Below, piece by piece: positions 1-7,553 of a stretch of DNA of 12,696 nt. The position numbers and the translations under genes are program-made. Origin of the DNA: Thermodesulfobacteriota bacterium (GTDB taxonomy: Bacteria; Desulfobacterota; QYQD01); the NCBI GenBank assembly GCA_030017815.1, contig JASEGX010000049.1, positions 1 through 12,696 on the forward strand, given 5' to 3'. A model generated the notes under the pieces. It was not told the origin of the DNA. It ran no database searches and was given only the letters and a program-made list of their open reading frames with translations. Numbering within the stretch: the stretch's first letter is position 1; every line of letters begins with the position of its first letter.

Positions 1-58
1 TGGCTATTAGAAGGGGCGTGGCAATCAGCGCGGTTATTATACGTTTAAGGTGCTGCAT
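1..58 (-). CDS. cdsA: Phosphatidate cytidylyltransferase, N-terminal fragment
   Basis: Only the first 19 codons are present; the gene runs off the left edge. The visible start reads MQHLKRIITALIATPLLIA, a short basic stretch followed by the beginning of a hydrophobic helix, which fits the N-terminus of CdsA. The family makes CDP-diacylglycerol from CTP and phosphatidic acid at the inner membrane. The ATG at 58-56 lies inside the uppS 3' end and the two genes overlap by 14 bases, so translation is probably coupled. A purine-rich AAGGGTGG stands just upstream of the ATG. The uppS-cdsA order is widespread in bacteria and supports the call, but so little protein is visible that the identification rests largely on context. 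Confidence 0.72.
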   Translation of the reverse strand, partial: MQHLKRIITALIATPLLIA

Positions 59-833
59 AGCCACCCTTAACCTGTTCACTGGTCAGGCCAAAACGCCTCT
101 CTCTTTCCTGGTAATCCAGAAGGGACCTTATAAGGTCCTCCTTACGGAAGTCCGGCCATAAGACGTCGGTGATATAATTTTCTGTATAAGCCATTTGCCA
201 GAGGAGAAAATTGCTTATGCGATATTCGCCGCTTGTTCTTATAAGGAAGTCCGGATCAGGTAGTCCGGCGGTGGCGGTATCCAAAGCCTGGCTTATATAT
301 TCTTCGCTTATTTCATCTGGTAGTAAGATGCCCTGTTTTACCCTGCGGGCGATCTCCCGCACGGCACGCACGATCTCATCACGGCCGCTGTAACTTAATG
401 CCAAGGTGAGCACCATATCCTGATTAGATTCTGTTTGTTTAATCGTACGCAACAAGACCTCATAAACAGGACGGGGGATCTTTTTTATCTCCCCGATAGC
501 CCTTAGCGATATTCCATTGGTGAGCATCTCCGCCAGTTCTTTTTCTAAATAATCAGAAAGGAGACCCATAAGGGCATTGACTTCACCTGGCGGGCGTTGC
601 CAGTTTTCCTGAGAAAAGGCATATAAGGTAAGAAACTTAATCCCTATTTCCCGACAAGTCCGGACTACCTCGCGTACAGATTCAACACCTTGCCGGTGAC
701 CGGCAATACGGGGCAAAGAACGCGATTTAGCCCAGCGTCCATTTCCATCCATGATTATGGCTAAGTGCCGGGGCAATTTTTTTGGATCTAACAACGGACT
801 ATCTGAATGAGGCAAAGTCTGTGACCCCTGCAT
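45..833 (-). CDS. uppS: Isoprenyl transferase (undecaprenyl diphosphate synthase)
   Basis: This cis-prenyltransferase condenses isopentenyl diphosphate onto farnesyl diphosphate to make the C55 lipid carrier for peptidoglycan and other cell-wall polymers. The protein has 262 residues, near the family norm of about 250. Visible signatures are HLAIIMDGNGRWA around residues 23-35 with the catalytic-site Asp29, YAFSQENW near 71-78, and the C-terminal RTSGEYRISNFLLWQ at 199-213, whose Arg and Ser residues bind the pyrophosphate of IPP. Tyr204 sits where Gln is more usual, and Ser149 replaces a common Gly in the SYGGR motif; both look like tolerated variation. The ATG at 833 has no clear Shine-Dalgarno. 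TTG codons at residues 7 or 20 are alternative starts, the first preceded by AGGGG. A 67-bp gap with no evident structure separates it from frr. Confidence 0.96.
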   Translation of the reverse strand: MQGSQTLPHSDSPLLDPKKLPRHLAIIMDGNGRWAKSRSLPRIAGHRQGVESVREVVRTCREIGIKFLTLYAFSQENWQRPPGEVNALMGLLSDYLEKELAEMLTNGISLRAIGEIKKIPRPVYEVLLRTIKQTESNQDMVLTLALSYSGRDEIVRAVREIARRVKQGILLPDEISEEYISQALDTATAGLPDPDFLIRTSGEYRISNFLLWQMAYTENYITDVLWPDFRKEDLIRSLLDYQERERRFGLTSEQVKGGYAAP

Positions 834-900
834 CGAGAGATAACTTAGGGAATGACCGGATAATTTCCAGGGAGAGAAAATACACTTAAATGGCTATTTA

Positions 901-1458
901 TTAAAACGCCAATATCTCTTTCTCCTTTTCAGCGTAAAGCTGCTCCACCTTTTTAATATAATTATCTGTTATCTTCTGTACCTCTTCCTGCACAGCAAAG
1001 GATTCATCCTCTGAAATTACCTTTTCTTTTTTTAAATCCTTAAGTTCTTCATTGGCATCGCGGCGTATGTTCCTAAGGATAACCCGATATTCCTCGGTAG
1101 TCTTTTTAACTAATTTAACGATCTCTTTCCGCCGTTCTTCTGTAAGAGGCGGTATGGCTATCCGTATAATTTTCCCGTCATTTGCCGGTGTAAGCCCCAG
1201 TTCTGATTTAAGTATAGCCCGCTCAATATTGGCCAGGGCGTTAGTATCCCAGGGCTGAATAGTAATAAGCCTGGGTTCTGGTACGGTAAGAGAGGCCACT
1301 TGGTTAAGCGGCAACATGGAGCCATAATAGTCCACCTTAATGCCGTCAAACAGAGAAACAGATGCCCTTCCGGTACGCACCCTGGCCAGCTCATGCCTAA
1401 AGACCTCGATGGTCTTTTCCATTTTAGACTTTAAATCTTTTAAGACTTCGTCCTTCAT
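901..1458 (-). CDS. frr: Ribosome recycling factor
   Basis: RRF splits post-termination ribosomes together with EF-G, freeing subunits for a new round of translation. The 185-residue length is exactly typical. The sequence shows the conserved RTGRAS at 28-33 in the long three-helix domain I, the hinge and domain II segment beginning VDYYGSMLPLNQVASL near 42-57, and a charged helical C-terminus ending in KEKEILAF. The ATG shares an ATGA four-base overlap (1455-1458) with the pyrH stop codon, a classic sign of translational coupling. The order pyrH-frr-uppS is conserved across many bacteria. Nothing about the gene is unusual. Confidence 0.98.
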   Translation of the reverse strand: MKDEVLKDLKSKMEKTIEVFRHELARVRTGRASVSLFDGIKVDYYGSMLPLNQVASLTVPEPRLITIQPWDTNALANIERAILKSELGLTPANDGKIIRIAIPPLTEERRKEIVKLVKKTTEEYRVILRNIRRDANEELKDLKKEKVISEDESFAVQEEVQKITDNYIKKVEQLYAEKEKEILAF

Positions 1459-2177
1459 GGTTCGGCGCCCTGCACTGTTGTTCCGACTAGTTTTCCAAGA
1501 ATAGCTTTTTTAATATTTCCTTTTTTTTGAATATTAAAGATTATTATAGGCTTTTGATGATCCATAGCTAAAGAAATAGCCGTGGCATCCATAACGCGTA
1601 ATTTTCTCTGTAATACATCCAGGTAGGTCAAGTTGCGAAACATCCTGGCCTTTTTATCTTTAAGAGGGTCCCGGTCATAGACCCCGTCAACTCGCGTGGC
1701 CTTAAGAATAACATCGGCGTGAATCTCCATGGCGCGAAGGGCGGCGGTGGTGTCCGTGGTAAAATAGGGGTTACCGGTACCGGCTCCAAATATAACCACC
1801 CTCCCTTTTTCCAGATGCCGGATCGAGCGCCGTCTTATGTAGGGTTCGGCTACTTCCCGCATCTCAATAGCGGTCTGCACCCGGGTCTGGACACCCTTTT
1901 TTTCCAGGGCATCCTGCAGGGCCAGGGCATTTATCACCGTAGCCAACATGCCCATATAGTCGGCAGAAGCCCTATCCATACCCTGGGAAGCGCCGGCTAT
2001 GCCCCGAAAGATATTGCCGCCGCCAATGACCACCGCCAGTTGTACGCCCAGGCCCATTATCTCTTTAATCTCTTCGGAGATAAAAGTCAGGACATCGTGG
2101 CTTATGCCAAATGATTGACCGCCCAACAGGGCCTCACCGCTTAATTTTAGCAAGACTCGTTTATACTTGGGGGTCAT
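1455..2177 (-). CDS. pyrH: UMP kinase (uridylate kinase)
   Basis: This amino-acid-kinase-fold enzyme phosphorylates UMP to UDP with ATP, a committed step to UTP and CTP; in most bacteria it is hexameric, activated by GTP and inhibited by UTP. The 240 residues include LKLSGEAL at 10-17, the glycine-rich GGGNIFRG at 52-59, MDRASADYMGM at 67-77 and the UMP/ATP-binding GAGTGNPYFTTDTTAA around 131-146. The start lies five bases after the tsf stop codon; the TAGG overlapping that stop is very close to the ATG, so reinitiation after tsf is likely to matter. It overlaps frr by four bases. The gene is a normal member of the translation/UMP-kinase operon. Confidence 0.98.
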   Translation of the reverse strand: MTPKYKRVLLKLSGEALLGGQSFGISHDVLTFISEEIKEIMGLGVQLAVVIGGGNIFRGIAGASQGMDRASADYMGMLATVINALALQDALEKKGVQTRVQTAIEMREVAEPYIRRRSIRHLEKGRVVIFGAGTGNPYFTTDTTAALRAMEIHADVILKATRVDGVYDRDPLKDKKARMFRNLTYLDVLQRKLRVMDATAISLAMDHQKPIIIFNIQKKGNIKKAILGKLVGTTVQGAEP

Positions 2178-2182
2178 CAGAC

Positions 2183-2785
2183 CTATTCACCATTTTCACC
2201 GAGATGATACCGCGTAAAACGCCGAATAGATACGTTTTCTCCGGTCTTGGTTATTAACTCATTTAAAACGTCCTGAATGGTAAGGTCGGGATCGCGGACA
2301 TATTTCTGCTCCAAGAGGCAGATTTCACCATAATATTTCTCTATTCGTCCTTCAACTATCTTGTCCAGGATCTTCTCCGGCTTTCCGGTTTCAACAGCCT
2401 GGGCGCGGTAAATCTCCTTCTCTTTTTCTATTACCGCGGCATGGACATCCTCTCTGCGAAGATAAAGAGGATTGGCCGCAGCGATATGCATGGCTATATT
2501 CTTAACAAATTCCCGGAATTGGTCTGTCTTGGCCACAAAATCTGTTTCACAGTTGACCTCTACCAACACGCCTATCTTGCCGCCGGCATGGATATAAGCC
2601 TGAACAGCTCCTTCGGTCATCGCCCGGCCCGCGCGTTTAACAGCCACGGCCAATCCCTTTTTGCGAAGGTAGGCAATTGCCTTTTCCATATCTCCCTGGC
2701 ATTCCTTAAGGGCTAACTTACAATCCATAATGCCCGCATTGGTCTTGTCGCGTAATTCCCTTATAGTATTTGCCGAAATTTCCAC
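2183..2785 (-). CDS. tsf: Elongation factor Ts (short, single-module form)
   Basis: EF-Ts is the guanine-nucleotide exchange factor that reactivates EF-Tu. The N-terminal UBA-like segment carries LRDKTNAGIMDCKLAL at 11-26, where Ile19 replaces the more usual Met, and the core contains the EF-Tu-contacting CETDFVAKTDQF at 79-90. At 200 residues the protein is much shorter than the roughly 280-residue E. coli form. It resembles the compact EF-Ts of Thermus, many Firmicutes and deltaproteobacterial lineages, which have one core module instead of two, so I do not read it as truncated. Translation appears to start at GTG, with an AAGGGGG Shine-Dalgarno eight bases upstream. It lies 36 bp after rpsB, its near-universal partner. 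Confidence 0.97.
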   Translation of the reverse strand: MEISANTIRELRDKTNAGIMDCKLALKECQGDMEKAIAYLRKKGLAVAVKRAGRAMTEGAVQAYIHAGGKIGVLVEVNCETDFVAKTDQFREFVKNIAMHIAAANPLYLRREDVHAAVIEKEKEIYRAQAVETGKPEKILDKIVEGRIEKYYGEICLLEQKYVRDPDLTIQDVLNELITKTGENVSIRRFTRYHLGENGE

Positions 2786-2793
2786 TATACTTA

Positions 2794-2800
2794 CCCCCTT
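2794..2800 (-). promoter_or_regulatory. Ribosome binding site of tsf (GTG start)
   Basis: On the minus strand AAGGGGG is followed by eight bases and then GTG GAA ATT. No in-frame ATG exists near the conserved N-terminus, so this site supports the GTG at 2785-2783 as the EF-Ts start. Confidence 0.7.
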
Positions 2801-2821
2801 AACAAATAGACGTCCCCAAAA

Positions 2822-3625
2822 TTAACCTTCATCCTCTGCTGAGGCCGCGAATGTTTCTTCTTGTAGCCCAGTATCCCCTTCCAACGCCACCGTCTCGGTC
2901 TCGGCCGCAGTTTTATCAGTTACGGCCTGAAGGGCCTCCTCTAAACGCCCCTTGCCCTCTAAGCAGGCATCGGCTATGCGTGAGGTGAGAAGCCTGATAG
3001 CCCTTATCGCATCATCATTTCCGGGTATACGGTAATCAATCCCGTCAGGATCACAATTAGTATCAACAATAGCAACAATGGGGATACCCAGCTTTCGGGC
3101 CTCGCTTATGGCAATATACTCCTTCCTGGGATCAACTACAAAGAGTGCCCCGGGCAATTTTCCCATTTCTTTGATGCCCCCCAGTGATTTTTCTAATTTA
3201 ACAATCTCCTTCTCCATTTGAAGGATTTCTTTCTTTTTAAAGCGCTGGATGCTTCCATCCTCTTTCATGGCTTCCAGAGTCTTCAGGCGGTCGATGCTTT
3301 TACGGATAGTCTGGAAATTAGTTAGAGTACCGCCCAACCAGCGATTGTTCACATAAAACATACCGCAGCGGTTGGCCTCTTCTGCAATAGACTCTTGGGC
3401 CTGTTTCTTCGTCCCCACAAATAAAACAGGTTTTCCCCCGGTCGTCGCCTGCACAATAAAATCATAAGCAGTCTTGAATAATTGCACGGTCTTTTGCAGG
3501 TCAATAATATAAATACCATTTCTAGTGCCAAAAATGTAAGGTTTCATCTTGGGATTCCACCGCCTGGTCTGGTGACCAAAGTGGACCCCGGCTTCTAATA
3601 ATTGTTTCATGGTAACATAAGACAT
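2822..3625 (-). CDS. rpsB: 30S ribosomal protein S2
   Basis: S2 is a late-assembling protein of the small subunit that helps recruit S1. The 267-residue protein begins MSYVTMKQLLEAGVHFGHQ, followed by RRWNPKMKPYIFG and IYIIDLQKT, all hallmark S2 sequence. FVGTKKQAQESI and NNRWLGGTLTNF come next, then a central basic coiled-coil segment and DPRKEYIAISEA. After the S2 core, roughly from residue 238, there is a low-complexity acidic tail rich in Glu, Ala and Thr, which varies in length among bacteria. The ATG has an excellent AGGAGG Shine-Dalgarno six bases upstream. The gene follows a 179-bp leader with a candidate promoter and interleaved stems, and starts the rpsB-tsf-pyrH-frr-uppS-cdsA run. 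Confidence 0.98.
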   Translation of the reverse strand: MSYVTMKQLLEAGVHFGHQTRRWNPKMKPYIFGTRNGIYIIDLQKTVQLFKTAYDFIVQATTGGKPVLFVGTKKQAQESIAEEANRCGMFYVNNRWLGGTLTNFQTIRKSIDRLKTLEAMKEDGSIQRFKKKEILQMEKEIVKLEKSLGGIKEMGKLPGALFVVDPRKEYIAISEARKLGIPIVAIVDTNCDPDGIDYRIPGNDDAIRAIRLLTSRIADACLEGKGRLEEALQAVTDKTAAETETVALEGDTGLQEETFAASAEDEG

Positions 3626-3631
3626 AATATT

Positions 3632-3717
3632 CCTCCTGTTCCTTGGTTAGCTCCACCACCCTCCGCATCTCACCGTTAACCCGCCCAGAGGCGGACACCA
3701 AGGCTAATCAGAGGGTG
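3632..3717 (-). ncRNA. Structured 5' leader of rpsB (candidate S2 autoregulatory RNA)
   Basis: Read on the minus strand, the leader has a 9-bp stem A: CACCCTCTG (3717-3709) pairs with CGGAGGGTG (3665-3657), with one G-U wobble. A second stem B has seven perfect pairs: CCTTGGT (3703-3697) with ACCAAGG (3647-3641). The arms occur in the order A5', B5', A3', B3', so the stems interleave. They must form a pseudoknot or be alternatives to each other. Between B5' and A3' lies a small hairpin CCGCC-TCTG-GGCGG (3694-3681). B3' ends three bases before the AGGAGG Shine-Dalgarno (3637-3632). Autoregulation of rpsB-tsf by S2 through a structured leader is known in proteobacteria; assigning that role here is inference from position and pairing. 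Confidence 0.6.
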
Positions 3718-3736
3718 TGTGTATTTAAAACGTTGC

Positions 3737-3765
3737 TTTTTAACACAAAAATGCCGTCTTTGCAA
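3737..3765 (-). promoter_or_regulatory. Candidate sigma-70 promoter for rpsB operon
   Basis: On the minus strand TTGCAA (3765-3760) is separated by 17 bases from TAAAAA (3742-3737); each hexamer matches consensus at four of six positions, and the surrounding DNA is AT-rich. Initiation here would give a leader of roughly 105 nt covering the interleaved stems. TTGTGT at about 3750 followed by AATACA is a weaker alternative. No intrinsic terminator is visible between the argJ stop and this site, so readthrough from secA-argJ is also possible. Confidence 0.45.
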
Positions 3766-3804
3766 TTAAAATCAAACAGTTCTCAAAAAGGGGTTATATA
3801 CTAA

Positions 3805-5004
3805 TCAGCTACGATATGAGGCATTTATACGTACATAATCCGCTGACAGGTCGCATGTCCAGACGTTAAAATCAGAAGAACCTCTGTCCAGGTCTATGTG
3901 CAGGATAAATTCTCCCTGACGCATAGCCCCGGTAGCCGCCATTTCTGCCGCCTTCCCGCAACCCAGGCCGTTTTTGACCAAGGGGAACGTATTTATGACA
4001 ATGCTCACCTGTCCCGGATCGAAGGGAACACCGGACCTTCCCAGGGCGGCCATGATTCGCCCCCAGTTAGCGTCTTCCCCAAACAGCGCTGTCTTTACCA
4101 GGCTGGAGTTAGCCACGGCGTAAGCGGCGTTACGGGCCTCGCCAACAGTGCCGGCACCGGTGACACGAACTTCCACCAGCTTTGTGGCTCCTTCGCCATC
4201 CCGTACGATCATTTTGGCCAGGTCTATAAGAAGCTCGCCCAGCAACCTTTCAAAAGTACTTCTGTCCGCAGAATCATCAAGATTTATGCACTTATTATTG
4301 GCTTCGCCACTGGCCAGGATTATCACTGAATCGTTAGTGCTCATATCTCCATCTACCGTGATCCGGTTAAAAGACAGAGAAACCGCGCGATGCAAAGATG
4401 CCCTCAGGGCATCAGCCCTTATGGCGGCGTCAGTCATTACAAAACAAAGCATGGTAGCCATCTGCGGCATAATCATCCCTGCCCCCTTGGCTATAGCCAC
4501 CATATGGATGGGAACGCCGTCGATATTACCTTCGCGAAAGGCTATCTTGGTCATCTTATCTGTAGTCAGGATAGCCCGGCTGACCTCAGGCAGTCGATTC
4601 GGTGCAAGGGACTGCGCCAGGCGGGGGATGGCCTCTTTAATCCTCTCCATAGGCAGGAACTGACCAATAACGCCGGTCGAGGCCACCAGTGCCAGGCCTT
4701 CTTTTATCTTCAAATGTTTAGCCAGAACCCGCGCTGACTCCCGGGCATCCTCCAGCCCTTGCTCCCCGGTACAGGCATTAGCATTCCCGCTGTTTACAAG
4801 GATGGCCTGAGCCGCTCCCCGGCGCAGGCGCTCCCGGCTTATAGTGACTGGTGCAGCCTTGACGCGATTTCTGGTAAATACGCCTGCAGCTACGGCCGGC
4901 TTCTCAGCATAAATAAGCCCTACGTCCAAACGCCCCGGCTTTTTGATGGAGGCCTCGGTAGCCGAAAATAAAAAGCCTTTTATCTGCAGGTTATTTTTTT
5001 CCAC
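3805..5004 (-). CDS. argJ: Glutamate N-acetyltransferase / amino-acid acetyltransferase
   Basis: ArgJ transfers the acetyl group of N-acetylornithine to glutamate, recycling it in the cyclic arginine pathway; some members also use acetyl-CoA. From the GTG at 5004-5002 the protein has 399 residues, the usual family length, beginning VEKNNLQIKGFLFSA. Visible motifs are GVFTRNRVKAAPV near 41-53, NSGNANACTG at 71-80, STGVIGQFLP near 109-118, TTDKMTK at 147-153, and MIMPQMATMLCF at 177-188. In the last motif the chain is expected to self-cleave before Thr184, which becomes the nucleophile. The reading frame is open back to 5112, but the extra 36 residues have no family counterpart and would overlap secA by 122 bases. 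The GTG start gives a 14-base overlap with the secA end. CTG at 4989 is a second possible start. Confidence 0.95.
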   Translation of the reverse strand: MEKNNLQIKGFLFSATEASIKKPGRLDVGLIYAEKPAVAAGVFTRNRVKAAPVTISRERLRRGAAQAILVNSGNANACTGEQGLEDARESARVLAKHLKIKEGLALVASTGVIGQFLPMERIKEAIPRLAQSLAPNRLPEVSRAILTTDKMTKIAFREGNIDGVPIHMVAIAKGAGMIMPQMATMLCFVMTDAAIRADALRASLHRAVSLSFNRITVDGDMSTNDSVIILASGEANNKCINLDDSADRSTFERLLGELLIDLAKMIVRDGEGATKLVEVRVTGAGTVGEARNAAYAVANSSLVKTALFGEDANWGRIMAALGRSGVPFDPGQVSIVINTFPLVKNGLGCGKAAEMAATGAMRQGEFILHIDLDRGSSDFNVWTCDLSADYVRINASYRS

Positions 5005-7519
5005 AGCACTTCTTATATTTTTTGCCGCTGCCGCACGGGCAGGGTTGATTACGCCCGATTTTTTCGGCCTGTCGCCGCACAGGTTCTTTTTCTCCTTCTC
5101 CTTCGTCACCACGGGTTAAAGAGAACTCCTGCCTTTTAGGACGCTGATAATCCTCTAAATCCGCCTCTCCGGCCAACTGAACGCGGAAGAGGGTAGAAAC
5201 CGCCCCTTCTTTTATGCGTTCTACCATGGCCATAAACATTTCGTACCCTTCTCTTTTATATTCCTGTAGCGGGTCTTTTTGTCCATAACCACGGAGTCCG
5301 ATTCCCTCTTTCAGGTGATCCATGTTGAGCAGGTGATCTTTCCAGAGACTATCTACGGTCTGTAAGGTAATAAAACGCTCCAGAGAGCGAAGCGTTTCCG
5401 GACCGAAATCTCTTTCCTTGGCTGCATACGCCTCTTTTGCCTTGGCCAGCACCAGCTCTTCCAGTCTGTCCCGGTTCAATTTACGGACTTCTTCGGGGGC
5501 AAAGGATAGGTGAATCGAAAACTGGCTGTAACACCGATCAGCCAATCCCTTTAAATCCCACTCTTCCGGCAGACTCTTTTCGTCCGCCACGGCATCCGCC
5601 ATAACTGAAACAATATCTTCTATCATTTCTCCGATATATTCCTGCAAGTTATCGCTGCCCAAAATTTCGCGTCTCTGCCTGTATACAACCTCCCTTTGCT
5701 GGTTCATGACGTCGTCATATTCCAGGAGCCGTTTTCTGATCTCGAAATTCTGCGCCTCTACTTTCTTTTGCGCATTTTCGATGGCTTTAGAAACCAGGGT
5801 GTGTTCAATGGGTTGGTCTTCTTCCATACCCAGTTTGTCCATGATAGAGGAGATACGTTCCGAACCGAATATGCGCAAAAGGTCATCTTCCAAAGAAAGA
5901 TAAAACCGCGAAGAACCCTGGTCGCCCTGACGTCCGGCCCGGCCGCGAAGCTGATTATCAATACGCCTGGCCTCGTGTCTCTCGGTGCCCACAATATGCA
6001 ACCCGCCTAACCCAGGCACACCCTCGCCGAGGACAATATCCGTACCCCGGCCGGCCATGTTCGTGGAGAGGGTTACGGCCCCTTGCTGCCCGGCCCGGGC
6101 CACAATCTCCGCCTCCTTTTCGTGGTGTTTGGCGTTGAGCACGGAATGCCTGATGCCTTCCTTGCGTAAGAGGCTGCTCAAGCGTTCTGACTTCTCAATC
6201 GATATAGTTCCCACCAGCACCGGCTGCCCCTTGGCATGAAGTTCTTTTATTTCCCGTGCGACAGCCTTGAATTTTTCATTCTCTGTCTTATAGATAGCAT
6301 CCGGATAATCGGTACGGATCATAGACATATTGGTGGGAATAATGACTACCTCAAGATTATAGATCTTCTGAAACTCCACCGCTTCAGTATCTGCCGTACC
6401 GGTCATGCCGGCCAGTTTCTCATACATGCGGAAATAATTCTGGAAAGTAACGGAAGCCAGTGTCTGGTTCTCACTTTCAATTTTAACTTCTTCCTTGGCT
6501 TCCAGGGCCTGGTGCAGCCCTTCACTGTAGCGGCGACCGGGCATGAGCCGGCCCGTAAATTCATCCACAATGATAACTTCGCCATCTTTGACTATATAAT
6601 CAACGTCTTTCTTGAAAAGGGTATGGGCCCGCAGGGCCTGGTTCACATGGTGCAATGTCTCTATATTTTTAGGATCATAGAGATTGTCTGTCTTGAGCAA
6701 TGTTTCTGCCCTGGCCACACCCTCCTCGGTCAGGACCACGGTGCGTGTTTTTTCCTCCACCACGTAGTCTTGTTCTGATCGGAATTTTGGGATAATCTTA
6801 TCTACACGATAATAAAGTTCTGTGGACTCTTCCGCCGGTCCGGAAATGATAAGCGGAGTACGGGCCTCATCTATAAGGATACTATCGACTTCGTCCACCA
6901 GGGCGTAGTAAAAATCACGCTGCACAAAATCATCGACGCTAAACTTCATGTTATCGCGGAGATAGTCAAACCCGAATTCATTGTTAGTGCCATAAGTAAT
7001 GTCCGAAAAATAGGCCTGCTTGCGTTCGGCATCGTTCAGCCCGTGCACTATTACCCCGAACGAAAGGCCCAGAAATTTATAAATCCCACCCATCCATTCG
7101 GCGTCGCGTCTGGCCAGATAATCATTCACGGTCACCACGTGCACGCCCCTTCCGGTAAGGGCGTTGAGATAGACCGGTAAAGTAGCTACCAGGGTCTTCC
7201 CTTCGCCCGTTTTCATCTCGGCAATCTTACCCTGGTGTAAGACTATGCCACCCATAATCTGTACGTCAAAATGGCGCTGTCCCAGGACCCGCCTGGCAGT
7301 TTCCCGGACTACGGCAAAGGCCTCCGGCAAGAGATCATCGAGGGATTCCCCGTTTGCCAGGCGGCTTTTGAATTCTGCCGTCTTCCCCCGGAGCGCATCG
7401 TCGCTCAAGGCCTGCACGGACGGCTCGAGACTGTTTATGTAGCTGAGGGTCGATCCCAGTCGATCTATCTCCCGCTCATTTTTAGTGCCAAATACCTTGG
7501 CTAATAGATTTCCAATCAT
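4991..7519 (-). CDS. secA: Preprotein translocase ATPase SecA
   Basis: SecA drives post-translational export through SecYEG by ATP hydrolysis. The 842 residues contain all expected parts. Walker A is MKTGEGKT at 102-109, and the Walker B region is LVDEVDSILIDEARTPLI from 207. Next come the crosslinking-domain region GRLMPGRRYSEGLHQ and MYEKLAGMTGTADTE, then NMAGRGTDI and GRAGRQGDQGSSRFYLSLEDDL in the second nucleotide-binding domain, and the helical scaffold around SLWKDHLLNMDHLKEGI. The C-terminus has a zinc-binding CPCGSGKKYKKCC (Cys827, 829, 838, 839) of the type that contacts SecB or ribosomes. The start follows a tandem TAGGTA repeat, and the nearest AGGT is a weak Shine-Dalgarno. It lies 34 bp after the argA-like gene and overlaps argJ. 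Confidence 0.98.
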   Translation of the reverse strand: MIGNLLAKVFGTKNEREIDRLGSTLSYINSLEPSVQALSDDALRGKTAEFKSRLANGESLDDLLPEAFAVVRETARRVLGQRHFDVQIMGGIVLHQGKIAEMKTGEGKTLVATLPVYLNALTGRGVHVVTVNDYLARRDAEWMGGIYKFLGLSFGVIVHGLNDAERKQAYFSDITYGTNNEFGFDYLRDNMKFSVDDFVQRDFYYALVDEVDSILIDEARTPLIISGPAEESTELYYRVDKIIPKFRSEQDYVVEEKTRTVVLTEEGVARAETLLKTDNLYDPKNIETLHHVNQALRAHTLFKKDVDYIVKDGEVIIVDEFTGRLMPGRRYSEGLHQALEAKEEVKIESENQTLASVTFQNYFRMYEKLAGMTGTADTEAVEFQKIYNLEVVIIPTNMSMIRTDYPDAIYKTENEKFKAVAREIKELHAKGQPVLVGTISIEKSERLSSLLRKEGIRHSVLNAKHHEKEAEIVARAGQQGAVTLSTNMAGRGTDIVLGEGVPGLGGLHIVGTERHEARRIDNQLRGRAGRQGDQGSSRFYLSLEDDLLRIFGSERISSIMDKLGMEEDQPIEHTLVSKAIENAQKKVEAQNFEIRKRLLEYDDVMNQQREVVYRQRREILGSDNLQEYIGEMIEDIVSVMADAVADEKSLPEEWDLKGLADRCYSQFSIHLSFAPEEVRKLNRDRLEELVLAKAKEAYAAKERDFGPETLRSLERFITLQTVDSLWKDHLLNMDHLKEGIGLRGYGQKDPLQEYKREGYEMFMAMVERIKEGAVSTLFRVQLAGEADLEDYQRPKRQEFSLTRGDEGEGEKEPVRRQAEKIGRNQPCPCGSGKKYKKCCGKK

Positions 7520-7553
7520 GTTTATATACCTATGTACCTAACCCGGAGCCACA

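Noticed and set aside
834..900. Possible hairpin between frr and uppS (GGAAT with ATTCC)
   Set aside because: The stem is only five pairs with a long loop and no U-tract, so it is not credible as a terminator.
2183..2785. EF-Ts appearing truncated at 200 residues
   Set aside because: Compact single-module EF-Ts of this length is normal in several bacterial groups, and the C-terminus is followed by a properly spaced pyrH start.
5005..5112. ArgJ starting at the ATG at 5112
   Set aside because: The added residues are encoded across the SecA zinc-binding tail in another frame and have no counterpart in ArgJ proteins; the 399-residue form from GTG matches the family.
6236..6778. A 180-residue open frame on the plus strand opposite secA
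   Set aside because: It lies wholly antisense to conserved SecA coding sequence, its translation resembles no family I know, and it has no upstream gene signals; it is a frame shadow.
7525..7540. Eleven-base word ATACCTATGTA before secA, repeated in the operator at 12648-12658
   Set aside because: About twenty shared 11-mers are expected by chance in a window of this size, and the secA copy is not a comparable palindrome.
7525..7540. Tandem TAGGTA copies just upstream of the secA start
   Set aside because: Two copies of a six-base word are not significant; they may simply serve as a weak ribosome binding site.
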